Source of the DNA: Ettlia oleoabundans
Lineage: Eukaryota > Chlorophyta > Chlorophyceae > Chlamydomonadales
Length of the DNA stretch: 53,452 bases
Assembly: GCA_019693395.1 (NCBI GenBank)
Contig: JAAMXP010005731.1
Location: 1-53,452, forward strand
Reading direction: 5' to 3'
Each line of letters starts with the position of its first letter. Position 1 is the first letter of the stretch. The translations under genes were made by a program, and so were the position numbers. The notes beneath the pieces were generated by a model. That model did no database searches. It saw only the letters and a list, made by a program, of their open reading frames with translations, and was not told where the DNA came from. Shown here in pieces: positions 12,291-23,927 of the stretch.

Positions 12291-15200
12291 ATGGCGGCGG
12301 CACAAATGCAGCAGCTTGTGCGCGCGGGGCAGGCCTCCGCCTGCATGCAGCAGCATGGCCACCAAGGCCAGCTTGCGGCCCTGCGGGTGAGGGCCCCTCA
12401 CCCCGACACCGCGGCGCAGGCAGCTCTTTCGACATGTAGAGCAGCGGCAACAGCCCAGCGGCGCACAAGCGGCAGCAACAGGCGCATTGTGGCGGCGCCC
12501 GCCGCTGCCGCTCCAGCTGCGGTAGAGGAGCTTACTATCCAGCCTGTGCGTGTGATTGAGGGTCACGTCAAACTGCCTGGCTCCAAATCGCTGTCCAACC
12601 GCATCCTGCTGCTGGCAGCCCTGGCAGAGGGGACCACCACTGTTGAGAACATCCTGGTGGGTGGGTTGTCAGTTCTGGTGCTGCCTGCGACAGCAACATC
12701 ATGGTCCGGGTGCCTGCTAGCCCCTGCTTTATTGTGGGTTGATGTGTAGGGATGCATGTTCCTGGAATAGTCGGATATCAGAGGCGCCCCCACCTTCCGA
12801 TCAGCACTATCCGTATGGGTCCATGAGGGCATGCATCCACAGCTTTGCTTCTCTCCCTGGCTTGACCTCAGGACTCAGAGGACATCCGATACATGGTGGG
12901 GGCGCTCAAGGCGCTGGGTGTGCAGCTGACGGAAGACTGGGAGAACAGCCGGCTGGTGGTGCAGGGCTGCGCGGGGCGCTTCCCAGTGGAGGGTGCAGAG
13001 CTGTTCCTGGGCAACGCAGGCACCGCCATGCGTCCCCTGACGGCGGCAGTGGCTGCGGCAGGGCGGGGGCGTTTCGTTCTGGATGGCGTGGCGCGCATGC
13101 GGGAGCGGCCCATCCAAGACCTGGTGGATGGCCTTGTGCAGGTACACAGCAAGCTCTAAGCCTAATTCCTTGGAAGCCTTGGCGTTGCGGGTCTCGCGCA
13201 CTCACAAGTGCTACTGTCAGCACTTATCATGATAAGCCGCGGATTTTCGGTGGCGCTTTTGCTAAGTGCTGTGGAGAGCAATAGTAACTGAGTATTTACG
13301 AGGCTGACACTCCCCCTTTGCACCCTGCCTGTTCCTGGCTTCTGTGCTTGCAGCTGGGTGTGAAGGCCACTTGCACGCTGGGCACTGGCTGCCCTCCAGT
13401 GGAAATTATTGGTGAGGGCCTGCCTTCCGGCAAGGTGCGTGGCTCCGCAGCGTATTTACGCCCTACCTTCCGTGTCACCGTGCAATGCACTGTACACTTC
13501 AATGGCGGCTGTCTCGCTGGCATCTCTGCTTGCACACGGGAACAACAGGCGATCCCATGCATTACTGCTCATTTGGCAGCGGTGCTTGAAATTGCATGAT
13601 GTTAACCCAAAGGGTCTCTTGGCTACTGGTCACTGGGTGCAGGTGTCGCTCAGCGGATCTGTTAGTAGCCAATACCTCACGGCCCTGCTCATGGCGGCCC
13701 CTCTGGCTACGGGCTCAGGTGCGCTGCCCGTTTGCAACACCCTTCTTTGGCGGCTGCTCGGTGCCATTGTGGCGCTGCAGCAGCTGGGCTGCCTTCCTAA
13801 GCTGCATGATTGCGCTGGCTTTGAAATCAGTGCCTTACGGCAGTCGGTGGCTAATGATTCGAAATACTGCTGAGCATACCATGATGGTTAAGATTAATAA
13901 CATGAAGCCCCACTGATGCCAAGCAATATTGCATGCACACCCTCGCGTACTTTGGTCACCCTCCAACTTGTGGCCATACCAGCTGCTGCCCACCTGCCTG
14001 TGCCCCTTGCATCTTGACTGAGAGATCGAGAAAGAACAATACACTTTTAAGCACCGTGCACCATAACACAACCTCTCATCAGGCGTTCCCTCAAGCCTCC
14101 CACTCACTCACCACCCACTTACCCATTCACCCGCTCACCCACCCTCCTTTCCTTGTTTTCCCTCTTGCTTTCCCTTTTTGTGGATGTATGCATTGCAGAG
14201 GGCATTGAGATTAAGATCACCGACGAGCTGGTGTCTCAACCTTACGTGGACATGACTGTGAAGCTGATGGAGCGGTTTGGTGTCAAGGTGAGGTATAGGC
14301 GGGGGTACGGTTGCTGAGGTGGAGGTGACGCGGCTAGGCTGGCAGTGTTGAGTTACAAGGGAGAGGGCTGGCTGGCCGGTTGCTCATCGGGTGGCTGGCT
14401 GGCTGGCTGGCTGGCTGGTGGGCTAGTTGCCTGGCAGCTGACTGCTGTTGGGTTGATGGTATTGCTTTTGCCTCACTCTTAACAACACTGGTCATGCTGG
14501 TCTTTTGCTGAGGTTTGTGAGAGTCTGATTTTGTTGAGCTGACTGATAGCTTGAAGCCTTCCTTGTGACCAGCATTGCCTGACGCCATGCAGGCAATCTG
14601 CCCCCGTGTTTGTTTGAAAACTATGTGTGGTTGGTGTGGCTGTGAGTGCAGGTGAACCAGCTGGATGGGCTGCAGCACATGCACATCCCCTCAGGGCAGA
14701 CCTACAAGTCCCCCGGCATGGCTTACGTGGAGGGAGATGCAAGCTCAGGTTGGAAACATTGGACTCAATAATTTTGTGTTGTTACGCATGATGCTGTCCG
14801 GCAGGCGTGCCCAGCCAACGCCTTTACCCACCGGGCAGATCGCGGAAGGCAATACCTGGCTAGTATTCTAACAATTGCGGAAAATATGTCCCTCCTGCTA
14901 ACCACCCCCTCTAGCCCATCCTCCCCGCTTGCTGCCCCATCTCTCTGCAGCCTCCTACTTCCTTGCTGGCGCCACCATGACTGGCGGCACCATCACTGTG
15001 GAGGGCTGCGGCAGTGACAGCCTGCAGGTGCGCATTGTTCCGTAGCACGGATGGTTATGCATTGGAGCAGGCAACGACAATAGAGCCGTGTTACTGGTGC
15101 TTCTTCGATATCGAAATGATGCTTGGCGGGTGCCCATTACCTCCTTCCTCTGCCTGCAACATGCCTCCTCCATGCCATTTGCCTGCTCGTTGCAGGGTGA

Positions 15201-16371
15201 TGTGCGCTTTGCCGAGGTGATGGGGCTAATGGGTGCCAAGGTGGAGTGGGCTCCATACTCCATCACCATCACTGGTGAGCGGGGATAGCTGCCGTACCAG
15301 GTGGCTGGCACTTGCTGGAAGCTTGGGAGGGTCGGCTGCACTAAGCAGCTGCCACCTATCGTTCAGCTGCGGAGAGCCCATGGCAGGTCTAGCCGAAGCT
15401 GTCCCTCTCACCCTGTTGGCACCGTCATGTCAGTCAGCTGCATCTGCCTCTCCCCATTTTCAAGTCAGTTGCCAACCTTACCTTACCCTTCACCCGCCCT
15501 CCTTCATTTTTTCTCTTCACCACCACAACCCGCGGTTCAGGCCCTCCTCGCGGCCAGCTCAAGGCGGTTGACCACAACTGCAACGACATCCCCGACGCCG
15601 CAATGACGGCGGCTGTGGCGGCTTTGCTTGCTGATGGCCAGACCGCCATCCGGGACGTCTACAACTGGCGTGTGAAGGAGACGGAGCGAATGAAGGTGGG
15701 GCAGCACGCGGTGGTGTTGCATAAGTTGCACGATGAAGGAGCCACCGGGCCATTTTGATGTGGCACAAGCTTATCTATGGGTTGCAGCAACCTAGGCAGC
15801 CTATGTGGGGGCTATTAAACCTTCAAGAGAGCCCTACAGTTGTATCAGCTGCTTACTGCGCAAGGTGCTTGCCAGGTGGTCACTGCCCAAACAGGCTGCC
15901 TTCATGCATGCTCACCCTCCTGCCACCGCCGCCTGCTCCTTTTGTGCAGGCCGTTGTGACTGAGCTGACCAAGCTGGGGGCCACTGTTGAGGAGGGGCAC
16001 GACTACTGCGTTATCACACCCCCCAAGGAGGTGCGGCATGCAATTTTGCTTGTGTATGCAGCACCTTGCTCCTTGTTGTTGCTCTGTCGGGCATCCTTCT
16101 GAAACGCCTGGCTTTGCTGCCTGTGTAACCCCTGCTTGCTCCGCTGTCTTTTTATGATGACACGGTACGTCCCCTGTCGTTGTTGTTGGTCGTCGTGCGT
16201 CTGCAGGTCAAGCCGGGGGTCGCCATTGAGACCTACGACGACCACCGAATGGCCATGGCCTTCTCGCTGGTGGCGGCATGCGGCGTGCCAGTCACTATCC
16301 TGGACCCCGGCTGCACCCGCAAGACCTTCCCAACATACTTCCAGGTCTTCGAGACTGTAGCGAAGCACTGA
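12291..16371 (+). CDS. aroA: 5-enolpyruvylshikimate-3-phosphate synthase, plastid precursor
   Basis: Catalyses transfer of enolpyruvyl from PEP to shikimate-3-phosphate, the sixth shikimate-pathway step, in the plastid. Eleven exons join in frame to 511 residues: 12291-12656, 12872-13141, 13354-13434, 13643-13718, 14199-14287, 14652-14748, 14951-15027, 15196-15274, 15541-15695, 15950-16030, 16207-16371. About 80 Ala/Gln/Arg-rich residues form the transit peptide, then the enzyme starts at [19 protein letters not shown]. Substrate-binding motifs are visible: [54 protein letters not shown] and [12 protein letters not shown]. The [10 protein letters not shown] loop has the Gly and Pro of class I enzymes. 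It is a monofunctional enzyme with plant-like length, not a fungal-type AROM fusion. Identification is secure; only the exact transit cleavage is unknown. Confidence 0.97.
14392..14418 (+). repeat. (GGCT)n microsatellite in EPSPS intron
   Basis: A GGCT repeat in the intron between the exons ending at 14287 and starting at 14652. It is intronic and has no coding consequence. Confidence 0.85.
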
Positions 16372-17090
16372 GCTATGATTATTGAAGTTGTTAGGAAGCA
16401 ACGACAGCCCCCTTGAGCCTTGACATACATTGCTGAGCCCACCCTCACCCTCGTCAATTGAGGTTTCAACGAATAGCTGGAGCACCGCGGCGGTGCCCGC
16501 CCCAATGCTGCAATTGCGATCACGATTCACATCACCTGAGTTTTGCTATGGTGTGGCAAACATGAGCCCCTCCTTTTGCTTGTGGTCAAACAATCATGTT
16601 CACCCCATACCTAGGTCCCCTAGCTGCTCTATTCCAGCTGCTTTTCGTTCCAGCTCGCTTGTTACCCTCTTTCATTCGTTGCAAACTCAAATGTTGTTAT
16701 GACAGCAACACTTGCACTTCTAGACCCAGCCGATCTGCCAATTTCTGGCAGCAAAGCCGCGCCGAGCTTGGGCTGCCTTTGACTGAGGGGCACTTTCAGA
16801 GTCCGGGACCCTAAAAGTGCTGTGCTAAATCTGGCATCTTGCGTTCCTGCTAGGTGATAATGGAGGGACTTTCCTCCAGCTCCTTGCCCACCTCCGCCCT
16901 GCAGCGACCAGCGGGGCAGCGGGCATGGCGTCATATGTGGCTCACAATACTGCACACTGCAGGGACGTTTCCTGCTTAACTGACAGCCTCCATGTTCTTA
17001 GCTTCTTGAGGTCTCATGGGTGCAGCAGGCGCCAGTGCTTGTGCAGAGGCATGCGGTTGAATGCATAAATTATTTGCTGCGGCAGTTTAC
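16372..17090. other. Intergenic region after EPSPS
   Basis: About 0.7 kb between the EPSPS stop and the 3' end of the convergent small minus-strand gene. It should contain both 3' UTRs. No domain-bearing frame, RNA gene or repeat was seen. Confidence 0.4.
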
Positions 17091-17651
17091 TCACGCTATG
17101 GCCTGTGCGCGGGGCGACATCTTGCTGAGATCGACTGTGTGGTGGCTGGTTACGGCAGCCGGCCCTTCGGCGGCATGGGGGGGTGCAGCCTGCAGCAGCA
17201 GAGAGTATGGGTGTGCAAGGTAAAGATGTTGATGAGGAGCCATGCGGCGCTGATGGTCGCAGCATGAGGATTCGCCAATGTTGCACAGGCTGAATAGTCT
17301 TTGCAGCGGCTACAGTGTTACAACGGGCTGGGAGACACCCCCCCCCGCCTGTGGAACAGGTGCACCTTGGGTGCTGCCGCTGCTTCATCATCTGGGTACA
17401 TTCGCGGCTGGGTGGTAGTCTGCTCCCCTGCATGGCTTTACAGCGGCATACTTGGCAAAGACAAGGGGTGTAACAGATGGTCGGAAGGTGCCGAACCAAG
17501 AGATCAGCAGGCATTATCAACCTGGGAAGTGCTCGTCAGTGGCCCAATCTGGCCTGGTCGCAGCGGCGGGGGAGCTGGGATGCTGACCGTGTGTGTGGTG
17601 CATGCCCATTGCACCCTCAAGCTTCTCGCCTATCTTCCGCAGCCCCTCCAT
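17091..17651 (-). CDS. Small hydrophilic protein, three short exons, unrecognised
   Basis: Minus-strand exons 17651-17522, 17427-17366 and 17189-17091 join in frame and end at TGA, giving 96 residues. The ATG sits in a good context (GCGCCATGG). The protein begins with an amphipathic stretch MEGLRKIGEKLEGAMG, followed by a His-rich part (MHHTHGQHP), RPDWATDEHFP, RMYPDDEAAAAPK and a C-terminal SHHTVDLSKMSPRAQAIA. It has no cysteine and no membrane segment. The composition is compatible with a disordered or stress-type protein, but I do not recognise a family. The first donor (GTTGAT) is weak. The last exon also carries a possible GTGAGT donor at its stop, so the C-terminus could differ. It lies convergent to EPSPS. 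Confidence 0.5.
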
Positions 17652-18098
17652 GGCGCCGGCCCTTGCTGAGCAGCCCTGCAGGCAGGTGCAGGCTGGGTAG
17701 CGGATTGCCTGGAGTGCCCCGGGGGCGTGTTTCTACATGACACAGGCAAATCAACCCACCAGTTATCGGTGGCAGGCGTCCAAGGTGACTGGCGAGCGGC
17801 AACTGGAGTCAACTGGAGTCGGCCCAGTATCAAAAGGTCTCGGCCCGACAAGCTTTATCGTCGAAGAAGAATCAGAACTGAATGCCGCGCCAGCAAGGGT
17901 TTGAGCCAGCGGCATCTTTCTGCCCGCGCACCGCAGCCGCAGCACGCTCAGCTCGGTTGAAATTTCGCGGGGTTCAATGGCCTCTGGCAACGTAGATTGC
18001 AGGCAATGAATGGAATTGCAAGCGTCAAAAAACGTCTCCTCTGTTTGCTGTTGTCCTCTAATCGCTGGCACCACGTTCAGGCCGGCACAGCACAGTGA
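17652..18098. promoter_or_regulatory. Divergent intergenic region, small gene (-) / NSE1-like (+)
   Basis: A 447-bp gap between two divergent starts probably holds both promoters. It contains a short direct repeat, AACTGGAGTC twice in tandem near 17801-17820. No TATA-like element is obvious. Confidence 0.35.
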
Positions 18099-20187
18099 AT
18101 GGCCCCCAAGCGGAAGGCTGCGGCAGGAGCAGCGGGGGCGGCAGCAGCAGCAGCAGCCGCGGCTGGCAGTGGTGGCGGCGTGGATGGCCCTGCCTACCGC
18201 CACTGCTTCCTGCAGGCCATGATGGCTCGCCAGTACCTCAACGAGAGCGACGCAAAGGAGCTCTACCGTCAAGTTACTGGGGCCACAAATGGTGGGTGCT
18301 TGTTGTCTGGTGCCATAAGTCTTAAAGCAGCCGCAAGTTAGCCCGCGCGGTGGGCAACTCGGGGCCTGTGTTGCGTTCCAGTTGTTATGCATCACGCCTC
18401 CTGTTCAGTTGCTGCCATGCTGCATCGGCCGCCGCACGCTTGTTGCAGATGCCTTCTATCTGGGGTTTGTGGCGGACATCAACCAGCAGCTGAACTTTGC
18501 ACAGTTTGAGCTGCGGAGAGCCAAGTACCCGGTGCGCTGCGCTATGGGCCCTTGCTTTGCATTTTCCCTTGGCTTGCACTTGCCGTTGGCTGCATCCTCC
18601 CCACCTAGCCTTTGAGCAAGCTGCGCGGGGTGCACGCAATCTGGATCAGCTTGCGTATATGATATTGAGAGGCTGCCCCTCCTTCACACTCCCATGCAAA
18701 TGCTACCTCGCCTGTGCTGCCCTTGGAATTCTCATTCCCACCGCTCCACTCCATTCCACATCGATCCAGCGACACTGCCCATGATCATTGCCATGTACAG
18801 GGTGATGATGAGTGGTATCTTGGGTTTGTCAACAAGGAGGGTGACGAAGCCAGCAAGCGGTCAACCAAGTACCGCGGCGCTAAGGATGGCAAACCCGACA
18901 CACGGGTCACTGCCTACTTCCGTGCTCTGGTGGGTTGCAGAATATGGCCAGACGGGTGGTTTTGGGTGGGGTCGTCAGGGATACGTGGGTATTGCTGGTT
19001 GTATCATATCAAGCACAGTGCTGCTAGCATCATATGGCCAATTGTTGGGCGCAAATGCCAGGCTGGTCTGCGATGAGTCAAGCTGTCACGCTGTCCCCGC
19101 CTCAGATGTTTCAGAGGTGCTCAAGATTTGCGCGCGTCACCTGCCCGTCACCTTTGCAGATGGATAGCATGGTCGCGGCATCGGCAGCAGAGCATGGGCT
19201 TGGCTATCTCACTTCACAGCAGGCTCTCTATGTCAACGTTAGGTAACTACGGTTTGTATGCACATCAATTCAAAGTCAAAGTGCTGGTATTGGTTGCTGG
19301 GGTTAGCAGCTTTGATGTTTTTGTTTAGCCCTTGGGTGGCGCATCACAACACAGCCAGAGCTGTCCTGCAGCGCTGAGGCAGCGACACAAGCTGGCGAGG
19401 AGGAGGCAACATCAGTGCGGCAGCAGGTAGGCTTTTTGTAAGCGGCATGGCTTTGTAGCTGCCCTGCTCACTCCCTATTGTCAGGCCTGCATGCGCTCTT
19501 GGCTTTCTTGGGCATTCGCTCGGTGTCCTGGCTGTTGGGCAGTAAGTCGGGCAGCAGGTTGCCCCAGCTCCGCCATTTATGCTTCCCCCCCCTGCATACC
19601 CATTGTGGCCAGGCCTGCCTTCAAGCCCTGCCTGTGTGTAACTGCAGGCAGAGGAGCTGAAAAAGCTTGGGATGAAGGAGCGGGAAACAGTGATTGCACA
19701 GGCAGGACGCCAACTCTGTGCACTGTCGCAGCCTTGCTGACTTTGCTCTTCTGGCTGCAGCCCGACTTGTTGCGCGCGTTCGGTTGTAGCATGCTGCATC
19801 CTGTTACACGGCCTCGATTGTATGCAGCTTTGCTATTCTTCTGGATCATCATTTTATGGAGGTGAACCTGTGGTACAACTGTTGGCACTGGTTGGGAGTG
19901 GACCCAGCTCCTGTGCTTGACGGCTGTGCACCCCTTGTGCCACCTTGATGCAGCTCGCAACAGACGGCTGGCTGGCGCACATGCCCAACAAGGCAGGCTG
20001 CTACACATTGGGGGTAGGTCCATGCTGCCCAATCGGGAACCACTCTCGTCTGATACCACAGCCATGTGGCACCCAGTTGCCATTCAGCCACCTGATGTCG
20101 CTAGTATGTGCTCCGGAATTGATTTTCTGACTGCAGCCAAGGTCGTTTTTGGAGTTGTCCCAGGCGCTGGAAGGCATGGCGCACTGA
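18099..20187 (+). CDS. NSE1-like subunit of the SMC5/6 complex, no RING-like domain found
   Basis: Exons 18099-18291, 18449-18531, 18801-18929, 19160-19242, 19372-19426, 19648-19701, 19954-20013 and 20137-20187 join in frame to 235 residues. After a basic Ala-rich start, YRHCFLQAMMARQYLNESDA matches the family's opening winged-helix segment. WYLGFVNKEGDEASKRSTKY, LATDGWLAHMPNKAGCYTLG and PRSFLELSQALEG match its WHA/WHB core. In known NSE1 proteins a Cys/His-rich RING-like domain follows PRxxLEL. Here the frame ends in TGA after GMAH, and no Cys cluster is visible in the next 170 bp. NSE1 binds the NSE3/NSE4 kleisin bridge and supports DNA repair. Introns in the middle (the exon ending at 19701 uses a weak GC donor) are the least certain. 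Confidence 0.72.
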
Positions 20188-20361
20188 TGGGGATCGAAGG
20201 GCACGGCTGTGTGGCGCGTGGCGCCGGCGCTCTTTCCAACCTTACCGCATGTCGACTAGATACTGCCCGCGGGACATACTGCATTACTTCTTTTTAACAA
20301 CCTAAACCCACCATTCTTCTGTCACGGTCCTCAGCCTTAGCAGCGGACTCACTCAGCGAGG

Positions 20362-22261
20362 ATGTCACTCAGCCATCGACTCAAACGCAGCCTGGCTCCC
20401 CGGAAGTCCGCAGGAATGGGTGAGGGGAGGAGGAGAAGCGGGTTGATGATACTGCCGGGGAGCACAAACACCCCAATGCGCATTTTAATTGGCCGCGTTG
20501 TTGCTGCTCTTTGCAGACCCTCTAACCGTGGGGCTGCCATCGGCTACACCCAAGATTCAGCGGGACGCGGCCTGGGTGATAAAGGTGGGAGGAGGTGGAG
20601 GTTAGGAGCATTCGCTTGTGCTGTCTGTGACCCTCGCTGTAGGCCTATATGCCGCAGACAGTGCCTTTCACACCTTCCGTCTTCTGCTACAGGCGTTACG
20701 GGGTAAGCGGAGCAAGCACTTGCATCCTGCAAAGTCCATCGAGGCGGCGCCGGCGCTAGAGGGCACGGCTGAGTGCTCACCCCCCCTGTCTCTAGCCCCC
20801 ACCCAGCTCCCAGCCTTGGGCTGGCTGCGCAAGACTTTCGGCCGCCGCTCTGGCACCAAATCGTCGCAGGCAAGCTCGACACTGAGTGCATTGGAGCAAG
20901 CACCTGGTTCGGCACCCTCCTCAGTTTCATCTTGGCCGGCCGCCGGGAAGGGGACAGAGCCTGCCGAGCAAGCAGTCACAGAGCATGGCATTGGCACGAC
21001 AGCAAGCCCAGCTGCTCTTGCACCCGCAGCCTTGCAAACCGCGGCCATAGCAGCTGCCAGCCGGAATCATAGCACATCTGCCTTGTCGCAGGCATCCTCC
21101 CTGTCAGCCACCTGCACAGGGCAGGCCCACAACCCTGCGCTGCTTCCATACACCAGCAGGATGGGGCTGCGGCAGCTTTCAATGCGTCGGACGACTGCCA
21201 GCGATATGGTCTGTGCCAACACTCCAGCGCTTTGCAGCGGCAGGAACACTAGCGTGCAAGAAGGCGGTCATGCCGTGCATGCTAGCAACCCTACGCGCTG
21301 CGACAGCCAAGCCCCCCTGCCCGTCCTGCCGCGCCACAGGCGTGCCAGCGCGCCAGCAGAGCACCTGCCGCAGCCATCACCCCGGGACCACTCCTTCCTG
21401 CCCCGCGAGCAGTCACTGCTTCATTTCAAGCGAAGCCCCTCACTGCAGATCTCCAGCAAGTCTCACACCCGTACAGGGAGCCCCAGCCAGCCCCTGCTGC
21501 CGCAGGGGTTGCACCCTCAGCAGGCAGGCCTGGAGGCACAGCTGGCAGAGGCGCATGCTGAGCTGGTAGCAGCACGCAAGTTTGCAGCGCAGCAGGCAAA
21601 GCAGCTGGTTCTGGAGGCGCAAGAACTGCACAGCCTACGCCGCCAACTGCCACAGGCACAATGTGAGCGTCTACAGCCCGTCACCGCTGCTGCTATGATG
21701 GTGGTTGGCAGGCAGCTGCAGTCTTGTCGCTCTCAGCAACCCTCTGAAGCTTCGGGTGTCCAGCTTTATGTTTGCTAGTTCAATAACCGCCCTTTTCCGC
21801 CATCGTTACACCCTGCAGGGCAAGCGGCTGCTGCCGGTGCGCAGCTGCAGGCAGCCACAGTACGGCTTGAGGAGACACAGCGCGAGCAGATGGAGCAGCA
21901 GGCTGACCGGGCCGCTCAGCTGGCATCCCTGCAGCTCCAGCTGAATGCCGCCGTGCCTGCCTCCACTAGGCTGCTGGAACAGTGCCGTGCAGAGCTTAGG
22001 GAAGCTGAGGAGAAGCTTGCAGTAGCTGACCAGCAGCTGCATGAGGCCTCAGAGGTCGCTGATATGTGGCGCAAGCGGCACAATGTCATGGTGTGCATCC
22101 ACCGCCCGGGCCCCCGCAAGGACGGGCGAAGCGGGCCCAGCCTGTGGATCCTCGCCCGCGCGCCCTTTTGGCACGATATTGAAAGAGCCTTTGCCGGGAT
22201 GCCGTACAACCCCTACCACCCCAGGCCTGCTGAGGCCTTTGCTGATGGCACTGTGTACTGA
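20362..22261 (+). CDS. Basic serine-rich protein with C-terminal coiled coil
   Basis: Exons 20362-20419, 20517-20584, 20693-21662 and 21819-22261 join in frame to 512 residues. The N-terminus MSLSHRLKRSLAPRKSAGM, then LPSATPKIQRDAAWVIKALR, is basic and probably the conserved part. The middle is Ser/Pro/Gln-rich and looks disordered. The C-terminal 190 residues form an Ala/Glu/Gln-rich coiled coil (GLEAQLAEAHAELVAARKFA, LEETQREQMEQQADRAAQLA, AELREAEEKLAVADQQLHEA), closing with MVCIHRPGPRKDG and FWHDIERAFAGMPYNPYHP. There is no catalytic signature. It could be a cytoskeletal or scaffold protein, but that is inference only. It starts 175 bp after the NSE1-like stop with no TGTAA between them, so the boundary of the two genes deserves care. 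Confidence 0.68.
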
Positions 22262-22432
22262 GCGGACTGGTACTCCCCACATCGCTTTGTTCACACTTTG
22301 ACGTCAGTGAAAATACAATATTACTGTTTGCCATCCCTCTGCTGGCCACTGTGCCTCCTCCTGATACTATAGTATGCCTCCTCCCCAAACTATGTACGTT
22401 ACTTGATTGCTAGTAGCAAGAAACCTTACCTG

Positions 22433-22437
22433 TGTAA
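22433..22437 (+). terminator. TGTAA polyadenylation signal candidate
   Basis: TGTAA, the usual green-algal poly(A) signal, lies about 170 bp past the coiled-coil gene's stop. Confidence 0.45.
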
Positions 22438-22645
22438 GTTGTTGTAGACCTTACACTGGCAGTGGCAAGCCCTGGTAGCATTCCAGTCATGTTGAACGAC
22501 TGTCAGCAGGCCCTGTTAGGGCTGCTGTAGCTTTCTGGTTGTGTCTGCTGCAATGCTGCTGATGTAACGGCCTTGATGTGCTCACCAGGCCATTGCAACC
22601 GCGCTGCCTAGCGACACTCTGCAGAGTGTTGGAAGTGCTGCTTGG

Positions 22646-22727
22646 TTGATCTGCGCAGCGAGGCTGGAAGGCTTTGAACAATCAAGTTGATCTGCGCAGC
22701 GAGGCTGGAAGGCAGTGAACAATCAGC
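22646..22727 (+). repeat. Two-copy tandem repeat, 41-bp unit
   Basis: The units at 22646-22686 and 22687-22727 share TTGATCTGCGCAGCGAGGCT followed by GGAAGGC and differ at a few bases. They lie in noncoding DNA past the coiled-coil gene. This is a recent local duplication with no visible function. Confidence 0.9.
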
Positions 22728-23229
22728 AAATTTGTATTGCAGAGCAGACGTTCGGCCTAGGGCAGCTTCCCAGGTGAACTCAACAACTGGCGCCTGCGCA
22801 TCGCCAGGTTGATGCCAGGTTGGCACTGCGCGCTTTTGTTGCACATACATGGCCAGCAGAGATGCCTTCTGGTCGTATACGTGCGATCTACACCTGTAGT
22901 GAAGGTCCCCACCTTGTTTGGGTTTTCCAAGGACACCGAAGGGCGCGGAACAAGCAATCCTTGGCCGCAACCTGTGCTAGTCCCTTCCATGACACAGGAG
23001 GCAAGACACGGTGAGAGGCGCCCTGCTGCTGTGCGCTGAAGGCCTCCACAGCCGCCAGCACCCACCCGCCGCTCCTGCCGCTCCTAGGAACGCTGATTCT
23101 GACATTTGCGTACTTGTTTATTTTCTTTTTCCCTTTGTGCTGTTGACATTGCGGTATCTGCTCCGAAGTTTTGGAAGCTTAATATTAAGTATGTCAAACT
23201 CAGGGACGACCAGCGGCTGACAAGGGCCA

Positions 23230-23927
23230 GCCCTGGAGTTGGCTCCAGAACAGTGGCTGTTTGTTGAACTGGTGGATGGCGACGTTTAAACCGCCCTGGC
23301 CCTGTTGCGCCAGGGCCAACTGGATGTGCATGCCAAATGCTGGGCAACACGTAGAGAGTGGCAATGGCCTGATAATGATTACTGCAACTACGATGATGTG
23401 GAGTCGGAAGAGGTTACCTTGACCGTGCGAATCGGCATGCTGCATGCAGCAGCGCTGCGCAACTGTGCGGCAGCAGTGCCACTGCTGGTGGAGACGGGTA
23501 CAGAGGTGGGGCTTGGAGATATAAACGCTGCTGTGTGGAAAGGCAGCGTTGAGGTGTTGGAGGCGCTGATGAAGGCAGCGCTGCAGCCGATGGCTGGGCC
23601 AACCAAGAAGTTGCGTGAGGGCAGCCGGAGCCTCACGGATGACGCCGATGGGGGCTTGCATTGGGTGCATCGTGACAACTGCTGCCCACTGCTATGCGTG
23701 TTGTGGCGTGCTGAGATGCCATGTCGTGACTTTTATGACTCGGCTTGCATGGCAGAGTTGCTGGTGGAAGCTGGGTACCAGCCGACCACGTACAAGAGCG
23801 GGGCATCGATTTGTGATGGGGAGGCAGTTTACCGCGTGAATATGATTGCAACAAGAAAACATATGGTTTGGAGTGCCTGATAAACTTTGTTTTGGAGTTC
23901 CTGGACCAGTTGTTGGCCTACAACTAG
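23230..23927 (+). pseudogene. Ankyrin-repeat protein, apparently disrupted
   Basis: A plus-strand frame reads APEQWLFVELVDGDV, meets TAA at 23287-23289, and continues in the same frame with TALALLRQGQLDVHAKC, then MLHAAALRNCAAAVPLLVET and DINAAVWKGSVEVLEALMKA, which are ankyrin-like helix pairs. It ends at TGA 23878-23880. Before that stop, a shifted frame from about 23841 gives YDCNKKTYGLECLINFVLEF and then DQLLAYN, ending at TAG 23927, which reads like the natural continuation. One stop and one frame shift in an otherwise intron-poor frame suggest a decayed copy. Unrecognised introns could also explain both breaks. Ankyrin repeats bind proteins; no further function can be read here. Confidence 0.5.

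Larger units (their letters stand above)
22262..23229. other. Noncoding stretch past the coiled-coil gene
   Basis: About 1 kb with one TGTAA signal and the 41-bp tandem repeat. The frames present are short and lack domains. Confidence 0.4.

Noticed and set aside
17763..18395. 210-residue minus-strand frame over the NSE1-like first exon
   Set aside because: It is antisense to the Ala-rich NSE1-like start and carries Cys runs that simply mirror the GCA/GCG repeats.
18099..22261. NSE1-like and coiled-coil genes as one fused gene
   Set aside because: No GT donor in the right phase connects 20137-20187 to the exon at 20362. Only weak GC sites would do it, so I kept two genes while noting the missing poly(A) signal.
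23388..23678. Minus-strand frames opposite the ankyrin region
   Set aside because: The ankyrin-like periodicity is only on the plus strand; the antisense frames have no pattern.
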